Shown one piece after another: positions 1-10,600 of a DNA stretch of 20,000 nucleotides. Origin of the DNA: Sphaeroforma sirkka (Eukaryota; Opisthokonta; Ichthyosporea; Ichthyophonida). A program made the translations under genes and the position numbers. The notes under the pieces were generated by a model. It saw only the letters and a program-made list of their open reading frames with translations, made no database searches and was not told where the DNA came from. Where the stretch lies: the NCBI GenBank assembly GCA_001586965.3, contig LUCW03001907.1, forward strand, positions 95,001 to 115,000, given 5' to 3'. Numbering within the stretch: the stretch's first letter is position 1; each line of letters begins with the position of its first letter.

Positions 1-1290
1 CGTGATTTTTCCCTGCCCTTCCAAAACTAAACGCATGCATGTGATTCTGATGTCTTTCCATGTACGTATGTCGTTTCTTCAGTCGTGCCTACGCAATGTA
101 CTACAGCGTTGACGCCCGAGTATGAAACATAAGCGTACAACTTATCATGACCCACTCTCACACCAGCATAACACGTCCACTATCCATGATGTTCAAAATA
201 GTGCGTGTACAGCCATAACCCTTGCTCTATATAGTTTGACTATCACATGCGATAGTTCGTTACTGTTGTGTGTAGTCACTATATATCTTATGCAGATATC
301 ACACGTAGCCATTCGTTTATAATATCACATTAAAAATGTGCCACGTTATATATTATATATAAAATGTGTTTTTCTTAAAATAACCCAAACTTCCAAATAC
401 ATAGTGAAGTTGTGGGTGTTGTGTCGCTGTGACTGTGAGGCTGTGAGCCGTGAGCGGGAGCCTGTGTGACTGACAGTGTGAGTGTGTAGTCTCTGCGGTT
501 GTGGGTCTGTGAGTCTGTGACTGTGGCCTGTGGGCCGACTGTGACTCGTCCGCATGGAAAATATAAAATTATTTTTATAAATATTATAAAAACCCCCTCT
601 AAATACAATACTACTTTTATTTTTTATAGAAACAAATATATATAAAAACATCAAATATTTATTTACAGTCAGATACACAGGGCCCTACCAGGGATCAAGC
701 ACTCAGGGCCTCAGGCCTCAGCAGCAGCATGGAGGGGCCAGGAGTGCCTGCCGTCTGGCCCCTGGGTTTTATGTATGCGTGTGTTCTTTTTTTTTTTGTA
801 TTTTGGCGCGTGATCTTGCTTACCTAAAAGCACTAACAAACATTAATTTCAACAAAAAGAAATACTGTCTGTAATCAGCTTGGGTTTCTCACTAAATAAT
901 GAGAGTACCCTACTACCATTTAATACCATTTAATGTGTATCAATGTAAATGCATGTATTTCTATACAGTTACGTGTGTCTTCAGGAGGATTGACTACATG
1001 TCTTCACATATCTACTTTATAGTTACATGTGTGGGGGGTAGCGTATTCATTTCCGAGAGTACATTGCCTAGCGTATGAAACTTTTAGTATCGGAAGTCAT
1101 TTGCGCGAGTATTTATGTGCCTGTATACGTCGACCAAAGCTACAAATGCACTATAGTATGCAAGTACTGACACGCTAAATGACCAATAGCTGGAATCTTC
1201 CTATGATTACTGTTGTCGTATACACTGTGTACTGTCATATGTAGTTCAATCTATGAACCGGTTATAAAGATTGTAATACACTGTGCCAAG
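1..1290. other. Upstream region without a recognised gene
   Basis: No open frame here looks like a conserved protein, and no tRNA-like box set was seen. It contains a degenerate GTGACTGTG-rich stretch (about 417–548), an AT-rich block (about 555–665) and a short GC-rich patch (about 680–765). The part just before 1291 should contain the TELO2 5' leader and promoter, but no core promoter motif is convincing enough to name. Confidence 0.5.
417..548. repeat. Degenerate GTGACTGTG-rich minisatellite
   Basis: The stretch is built from variants of GTGACTGTGAG, GTGAGTCTGTG and GGCCTGTGGG with no clean unit length. On the opposite strand it yields a Ser/His/Thr/Arg-rich open frame, which is a by-product of the repeat. 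It looks like an old, decayed simple-repeat array. Confidence 0.55.
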
Positions 1291-1644
1291 ATGCCTGAAA
1301 TTGCAGCTACTATCTGTGTTCTGCGAACACACATCGACGCGTGCGTGAGCTCAATAAACAAAGCGGAAAGTGCATCACAAGTAAAGTATATCCTGGAAGA
1401 TACTCTGCTACTGATTAAACCAATATCATCGACAAAGAACATGCCATTAAAATCACATCAGAAAGATTTGAGTGTTCAAACAGCACCATTAGAAGTATTT
1501 ACATCTCACGATTGTGTAAGTGGGTTAAGCCAGTCTAAGGCAGCCTCGTGGATTTGTGATCTATCTGATGATAATCGCCTGCGATGGTCCAATACCCTTG
1601 TGTATACCAACCCTGGCCAAGCTCAGTTCCGCCGACTCGTACAG
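1291..1644 (+). CDS. TELO2: TELO2 exon 1 (residues 1–118)
   Basis: The exon encodes the N-terminal helices (MPEIAATICVLRTHIDACV...), which line up with the human N-terminus. It ends in phase 0 at CAG|GTAAGT. The Gly/Ser/Asn-type linker before RRLVQ is poorly conserved. Confidence 0.88.
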
Positions 1645-4600
1645 GTAAGTGCCTGTGTACGCAATCTAAATACACTGAATTAGTGTGCAGTGTGGAAATA
1701 GTGCAATAGTGTTCATAGTGACACGAAAGTGAGGAATATGAATACTCTGTGATTTTGTGTTAGAACTTTGCATCCGATGAGTAGATATAACATCGGAGTG
1801 TATGCCGGCCAGAATCTTAATATGTATCGTTTACGAATCCTTGTCCCATCGCCTGCTTATTCAGTACATAAAATTAGTATCCGAGTTTAACCTTGTTTCA
1901 GAACTATTGTCAACAAACTCTAAGCTTGACAGTCCATCGAACATCGCTAAAAGCATATGTAAAATTACAAGATACCACTCGTGTTCTCTTGGTTTTGTAC
2001 TGAATCCTATTCTCGTATAAAGAAGTAATTTCATCGAAGTGTTTGATTGAATGTAAATACGATCTATACGCAATTCTTTACTGTATATTACTAATTGCAC
2101 ATCAGACTATATTTGCGCATGTTCAGTTTACATCACAAGAGGATACCTTGATCACCGTGAAATCATAGCACTTAGTTTAAAGATACAATCGGTAGTAATC
2201 CAGCGTTGGGTGTTCTTCGATAGCTGTTTTAACACACGACCGTTTCCTGATAATCTCTTATCGGAGTACACCAAGCGGACGGCGCCAGTTGTGGGCTACG
2301 CCACACGTTGATAATCGCATCGTGTGGCTGTCTATTTTTTGTAACCTCTAGCGTTGATAGTTTCTTTTTACCAAGTCCATATATGGGCTCTTCAGTTATG
2401 TCGCTGAAATGCAGAGAATCAAGCGCAATTGATCGTTTCATCAGATTGGATGCATGCACAGGATTTGTGAGTCTCATAGCTTGCTTCACACTATTTTCGG
2501 GTGAGGGCGGCTATCTGACAATTGACGGGCGACAAGTTTTACTGACCTATTGATATCTTAATCTCTCTATGGAATGGCATACCGTTTCCCTGTCCAACCC
2601 CACAGGCTATTATCACATGCGTGGGTGTGGATTGGCTCGCTTGCTTCACACAGGCGGAGAAGAAGCGGCTGTACGATCCGTTTTTTTTGCACCGCACGCA
2701 CGTGTCTCTGGCCACGTGTGCGTTCAACACCCTCAGCGCTATGCTTAGACACACAAGGGATGTCGATGTACAGGGTGCTGTGGTTGATGTGTTGATGGAA
2801 CTGTTCGCATCGGGCTGTATACGTACGATGTGGCGATCGGAAAGTCAAGGTCATATCTCACATAAACCAGAGGGACACACTAGCACAAACTTAGAAGCAT
2901 CATCTACGACATGCACATACGCAAAACAGCCTGGCTATACTGATACGCATAATAATGGAGGTGAACGCATGTCTGTACTTGCACAGAACAATCGTCATCG
3001 TAAAGCCTCGTCCAGCGCTCAGGCGATAGCCATTGCATTGCGATCGCTGCCAGACATTGCAGCAAACGCATACGGTGTTGTTGCGCCACCGCTGCCACTA
3101 AGACATGATGAGTATGCCCGTGCACTGATGCATGAGCTGGTGAGTGATGTGTGTGGGGCGGAGAGAGGGTGTGTTTGTGGGGTGGATGATGGGGATCCTC
3201 ATGGGCGCAATGACAGTGCACGGCTAGAGAATGACACGAACGGGGAAACATATACATCTTCTTCAAACGCCAAAGGTATACATGCAGATGATATACCTAC
3301 ACAGGAAAGACATACGGTTGGTGCCGTCTCACAAGGTACATGCGTGCACTACGACAGCTCAGTAGTAGGGGCAGTTATCTCATCGCTCTGTATAGGTGCC
3401 GCTCAGACCGACACCGTGTGCGATGTGTTAGTAAGGGAGGCGTATGTTCACACACGTGGGTTGCAGGCGCTGGTTGCCTGCATACCCGAGATGGTCATGG
3501 ACAGGATCGTGCATGGAATCCTTAGTAATACCAGGGGGATGTGCAATCTGTACAACACCCCTGCACACACATATGCGGTACTAGAACGGCTGCTGAGCGG
3601 GCGAGTCAGAGATCTCACACGGCCGAGGTGTGCGTATCTGCTGACAAATACGTGTGTGCTGAGACACGTGTACACACCCAGCGTGGCGGTGGGCATTGTA
3701 AGGTTGTTGGGCGCGTATGTGCCACATGCGGTGGTGCCGATGTTGACGAATCTCGTGGCTGTGTGGGGCGATGAGGTGTCTATGCGTCATACACCGTACA
3801 CCCAACACTTCTATCAAACGGTAAGCGATTGTGCCACAAGTATTCGGCTTATGAGTGCACCAGGGTAGCTATGCATGCCCAGTGCACGAACAATACCTGT
3901 ATCAATTGATACTTAGATAGTCATCAGAATCGTTACACGCCCACACTGGACATCTGACACCTGTTTATCAGACACGTCACTACTACTCGATTTATTAAGG
4001 ACTCATCAGGTATATCGCAAGTACAACGATTGTGCGGAACAAATTGTGCATACGACTAGCGCAATACATAGGCACATGCACCATTACTTCTTGCGAACGC
4101 CTTCCTCGGTCCTTGCAAACACCAGACATACGCTCTTTACAGCCTTATCGTAGACATGAATAGCAACCTCTCATCGTATATAGCCGATTGCGTTCATCAC
4201 TAGGTGTATGTTCTTCCCGTAGTATACTCTGTGGCTTTATATTGATAGCTTATAATATGTAGATTAATTTCACACTCGGGATGCATAAATCGACTGGTTT
4301 GGAACAAAAAAAAAATACTAGGGTATCACTTTGAATAATATATTACTGAGTTTCCACTGACACTTGAAAATTTTGTTGACAATTGAGGTTATCTGCGATG
4401 CAACCGTATATACTACACAACGTGTTTGCTCATATACAACGATGACACTACCCAGATTGACAAAGAAATGTTTATATCGAGTTCTACAGGAATCACTGAG
4501 TGTGTGAAAGTATATGCACGCAGAAAGGTGAGGAAAATCACACACAAGTCGATTGAGAAACTCGTTTCGTTTGCTACAGTTGGTCATCATGGCTTGTATG

Positions 4601-7600
4601 GCTCAGTTTAAGACCATTCTTCCGCTAAGTGAGGACGAGAGACTGGACGTAGTCACGAATACCATGGGGGCTATCCACGCCCATATCAACACTCCCATCA
4701 CACAACTGCGCTCGCTCGGCATGGCTGCGGCGATGCATATACAGAAGGTGTGGTGTCTATGTTGGACAAGGGTGTATGGGTGGGTGGGTATCTCCATGAC
4801 GTTGTATATGTATCGGTTGGTTTCTTTTACATCATAAATGAAATGAGGTTGGTCCTTATTCGTCTACTATAAATAAACACAGCTGAAGTTTGAACGAGAT
4901 GGTTCTCTTCCAAAGGCGTGTGTAGTTACTTGAGCTTGTCGAGCGCATATATGACGAGCGTTAATTTGAATAACCATGGCATGACGCTACCTTGTTACTG
5001 TATGGTCCATCTGACGTGCCTTCGCATTATTCTTATGCATCTACCTGTACCCATTTACTGTGAAGTTATATTCACCCTTCTTATCGCAGTACCACAAATC
5101 GACACTTATGCTGCCCACTCACAGGTGACATCGCTAGCATCCAGTATTCTAGCACCTTGCACATCTCTCCATTAATTTATAGACACATTTCAATATTGTG
5201 TCATTACAATGAGTGCGGCATGGCTAGAAGAAGTGTACTATATTGGATATCGATTTTACCATTCCTCTAAATGTGGTGCTATCTACTCTATCTCATCAAA
5301 TCAATCCAAAAAACACATGTAGACGCATGGCCAAGTAGGCCGGCGCACACCTTGTGTTTACGTTCAAGACCAAACAGGTGGACCAGCAATCACAACCACC
5401 GCAGCGGTCCTTCTTGCTACTAACCCATAGTGCACCCATAAATTCTTTAGCGTGCTCACATATTTTTTATATTGCGTTCATCGTACCTTCTTTCGTATGT
5501 CCTGACATTTTTTGCCCTTTATTTTACTTGCAGACACTTACACCACAACACAACCTAGCATTCGACATTCAGCCTTCAGACGATACCGAACTTCTCGCGA
5601 TGGTTGCGTGCGGTGATGAGTGGCCGCAATGGGACGCATCACAGATATACGATATTAAGGAGAGCGAGGAAACGTACGCGCGCACACTGTCAAGTCCGCA
5701 CACAAATCATTCTGGAAAACACACAGAGCACTCCAAGGCACACCAAACGCACTCACAGACTCAGTCACAGACACAACTACTAGTAAGAGATTCACAGAAC
5801 TCAAAGAACTCCCAGAGGGTGACACAGACACACACGCACGCAGATAGGAAGAAAGAGGACGAGAAGATTGTGCATGAAAGTGAAGAGCCTCAACACAGGA
5901 GGAATGAAAGGCACCAAGACGACTTGGACAAGCCTCTGTTTGGGGCAGGCGGGGAATCGGGGAGTGACACTGACACTGACACCGACAGCGGAAGTGATAG
6001 TGAGAGTAACAGCGATGACGACGGGCTACTCCCGTACGATTTACCTACGGAGGAGTACATAACGGACCCAGAAGCGCTCAAGGATCCCAAAGCACCGCCG
6101 TACCTACGCACGTGTGTTATGGGTCTGCGTGCATCGGCTGAAAAGGAGCCGCAGGTGTGTGCGTCGATGACCCTATTTGTGTGTGGGCGGATATAGTAGT
6201 GAGATGTACTCGAGTGCTTACTGTGGTATTGAGCTGTAGACGCCTGTTAGTACTGATTGCAAGGAGCTAGTATGAGTTGGCTGGCGTTTCTTCTCATCTG
6301 TGCAGGTGTGGTTTCTGTACTCGCCTATCTAGAAATTACACCTACATTAATCCTAGTAGTTATTAGTGTGTGCACTCGTTACTTATAGCAGTGTTTATGG
6401 GTGTACTATCTAGGCAAAGGTCTTTTAGCGTTGAATACGTTTTATTTGTACAGGCATTCAGTTCTACAGTCGTCTGCATATTGGTGTTCTAAAGTATGCT
6501 CACCATACCATTGGTGTCTCTGTGGTTACCCATAGTGAGGATTAATTTGGGTTAGAGAACGTACGTGCATGTGACTGGGTATGTATGCAGGTGCACACAC
6601 ATGTCCACAAACTCGACGAATGAGTATTAGAGACTTGTTGTTCTATACGTGTACGCGGGGTTGGGTTGCGTGTGTATTTGTTATTTGAGCAATTCTGTTG
6701 TACAAACGTAAGTCCTTAGCAATGTCTGCGTGGCAATTTATCATATTAATGGCTAGTGTTATGATATAAATGGCTGTTGTTATGATATTAATAGCTAGTG
6801 TTATGATATTAATGGCTAGTTTTATGATATCAATGGCTACTTTTATGATATTAAAGACTAATATTATAATATTAATGGCTAGTGTTATGATTTTAATGGC
6901 TAGTGTTATGATATGAATAGCTAGTGTTATGATATTAATGACTAGTGTTAAGATATGAAGGACTAGTGTTATGATATTAATGGCTAGTGTTATGATATGA
7001 ATGACTAGTGTTATAATATTAATGGCTAGTGTTATTATATTAATGGCTAGTGTTATGATATTAATGGCTAGTGTTATGATATTAATGGCATCATGTTTTG
7101 ATATTAATGGCTGGTGTTATGGTATTAATGGCTAGTGTTGTCATATGTATAGCTAGTGTTATGATATTATGGAAAGTGTTTTGATATTAATGGCTAGTGT
7201 TATCTTATGGAATGGCTAGTGCTATGCGTGAATTGCATATTGTGTAGTATGTACTATTGTCTTACAATACTGTCTGAGTCAGCACAAAGCACTTGCACTT
7301 GTCACTGTTCTGAACATGTTGTCATACACACGCCTTTGGATCTGTAAAGCACTTTCTACCACAGGTACAATAGTATCGTCTAGCTACGGCCATGTCATCA
7401 TAGCTTAATTAGTTTGGAAATTTTCGACTGTCTCTCTCGAGATCGCGGTTTCCTACTCAGCAATTCCAGTCACGTGCTAATCCACGTGCTAATTCCGATC
7501 AGAACCACGTGATGGTCTGCAAATTACTCACCTCAACTCGATTTGCCCGTCTCGTCACCAGCGTATTGCGGCGTCGTTGCAGGTGGCTGCGGTTCTAATA

Positions 7601-10600
7601 GCACAGACACAGGCGCACAATCCTACGCTTGTGCGAGAAGTGTGTGAGGACATGCTCACCATTCTGTTGCATCTGGCCGATGACCTGGGTATGTGCACCG
7701 ATCTGTATTATATACTGTGTGTGTCGGCAGTTTTGTGTGTTATTGTGTGTGGGTGTCTGTGTTGCTGTGTATTTGTTTGTGCTCGTGTCTGCGTAGCTGA
7801 AACGCTTCGCATTCACGAGTATGGCGTAGGTATTTTTCGTGTTGTGCTCAACCTGTATGTAGCGTATATCAGTTTCAGTGCGGTTATGTCCATTGTGTGT
7901 CAAGCTGTTGATTTGGCCAATTTCTCAACTGGGATATGATATGCAGGAGATATGGCACATCCGAACGTGCTCCCACGGTTATCCTTTGTGTGTACCGTGA
8001 GACTACACGTGTGCAAAATGGTGTCTTTTCAATATGACCTGTGCAACGTTTGCGTTCTCAATGGGATCAATTGTTTTATACGCTTTGGCCCCCATCAGCG
8101 ATCCCTACGCACACTTATATTTGCTGTATCGACGTCCGATTGTTGCCTCTATCCATCGCGTGCACAACATAATTTACTCTCTATCCAACCACCCTTCAGG
8201 TCTCGCCAACCATGCCAAGTTACGGATGGATGCGATGGTTGCCATGGCAACAGCAGTGCCTGATGTGAGTGGCAAGTACCTCGCGGAGCAGTTTTATACC
8301 GAGAATTACAATTTGATTCAGCGCTTCGATGTGCTCAAGGTATTGGAGACCGCTGCAGTACAATTGTCCGCTGTGAGTCTGGACGCAATGGTCGACGGGC
8401 GGAGGAGTATACAGCCCATCACGCCTGGCAGGTATGTGCCAACTATCGTTCACAGTGCACTCGCGCGTGTATACATGTCTATACATGAGCATATGCTTGC
8501 TTATTTTTCGCAATTATCGGTCAATGCGTGCTATTGTTCAAGCTATATAAGGTACAGCCGTCGCAAGGGCCTCGATTGCTGAGGCAGTATCACTTTTATG
8601 TTGAAACATGACTAATTTCAAACATATCAACATATAAATACAACAAAGCCCTTCTCAACAACTAAATATAGCATACACTTCAGTTTCACGGTGATTGGCC
8701 TAAGATCCTTGAGTATACGTCTCATGGCGTCATGCTTTTGGTTACTACTGATGGCGTAGCGCCATGTGTCTCCCAGGCCTGCATTCAGTAGCGCATGCAA
8801 CCTTCCATTCCCACGAGACTGGCTTCATGTGATATGTCAAGTAGCCGGGTTCTGGAGAAAGGGCTGTGTGTATGCTGACATGTATATATATGGAACGATC
8901 ATTCCATTACAACCATGTATATATACGCATTTTGTCTTGGCGTGTGACGTTGCTCAGCCTTATATCGCCACTGACAGCTGTGCAATTGTGAGCGTGCATG
9001 TTGTGGTGTATACCGGTATCTTCAACTTACGTTTTGATATATATATATGTATGTATGTATGTATGTATATGTATATCATACAGTAATTTGAGTCGCTAGT
9101 AACTGATTAAAGGGCAGTGCTCAGAGAGCGTATGTGTTCATTGACACGTGTGCATCCTTACTTTCTTCTCTCATATCTGCTTGGCGTATCTTGTCATGTC
9201 ATGTTATTCAGCCGCTTGGTACCACTGACAGCCAGTGACAGGGCTGTGCTCAATGAAGGTGTGCGTGCATGGGGCCGCAGTATTGAAGTTACTGTGAGTG
9301 GAGGAGAGGATGGATATAATATAAACAGCTGGAACAACACCGTGCAGAGTGGTAGGTTCACTTGATTGCGTGTAAGTACAATATGTTAATCTTCCGGAAT
9401 GTTCTGCAGTTTGAAATCAATTTGGTACGATAATGGATTTCTAATAACATTTACTATAGTCAAATTTGAGAAAATGTAAATTTGGGTCTAAAAATTCCCA
9501 GAAAAGTGAAAGATTAGCTTGTATTCAATGGCCTTTTATAACGGTTTATGATGCTCACTATTTGTAGGTATGAGTTGTGTTACACTATATATCAATTATA
9601 CGGCTATTAAACATAATTTCACCAATTGAATTTTAAATTCTACTTATTCTGGTATATTTAATAGCAAAGGTGTAAATGGATTTTAAAATCCATTTACTTT
9701 CTCAGTTTGAAATTTCGGTACAAAAAAATCCGGAAGGATAATAAATTTTGGTAGTGGTTTGCTATATGTGTGAACTCATGAGAATTTGCGTTATAGTTAT
9801 ATACTGTGGCGGCGTATGATAGCTTACAGTCAGGTGGGATACAAGGCGACGACTGTCCAACATTGAGTACACGACCTTGCCCTTCATTAGTATGTCATTT
9901 GATTGTCACTAGCGATCTACACCGATGAATTGTAACACCAATTGCAGTTTATGGGTTCACACAACACAAATCTATCCTTGTCAAGCATGACAAGTATGGC
10001 CATACACAAGGAGTTTCCGCGCTACGCTTGTTACTGTAGAAGGATTCTCTTCACTTAAGTCGTACCATCTCTGATATTACATTACGGAGTGATGTCATGG
10101 AGGGATGGCCATGGATGCTTTGGCGGAATGTGTTGCCACCGAGTGTATATGTGTGTGTGTTTAATGAGACCATACTCGAGACTGTCGTGTCTTAGCTTGT
10201 AGTGCACGTTCGATATCCACCCCATTTTTGTCCTTGTTATTCATTGTCAGACAGTACAGGTGGGTAGCCCGTTAAGTCAGTCAACCCGTCTCTGTATTTG
10301 CGACGAGACATGTTCTTCTGTATCTGTCTTATAGATTTCGTGCGTAGTCTTACATTCGGGTAGAACCTGACTCGTCGCTGACGAGAGTCGCACATGGGCA
10401 ATGACAATTCTAGCAGATGGGGTGCATCTCGATGGATTGTTCGCTTGGGTATGCTATTGCGTGCTAGTTCACACCGTGGTGCACTCTCATCATGCGCATG
10501 TCAATGTGTGGTGTGTACAGACGACCACAGATGTCGTCAATGTTTTCAGTACATCTTTGCACGGACGGCCGCCACATAAGACTCTCCTCTGAGCGTGTTT

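Noticed and set aside
6739-7228. Heptapeptide-repeat protein from the 21-bp array
   Set aside because: Several copies contain in-frame TAA or TGA, and the array sits inside a confirmed intron.
7947-8010. Possible extra TELO2 exon after ATATGCAG, reading GDMAHPNVLPRL
   Set aside because: It fits exon 5 in phase, but no donor returns to the phase needed by exon 6. Joining exon 5 directly to 8200 gives a gap-free match to the family.
9391-9736. MITE-like element with CTTCCGGA/TCCGGAAG ends in intron 7
   Set aside because: The inverted ends match over only about 8 bp and no target-site duplication is clear.
10394-10592. GC-richer overlapping open frames in TELO2 intron 7
   Set aside because: No family resemblance and no splice sites in phase with exons 7 and 8, which join each other correctly without it.
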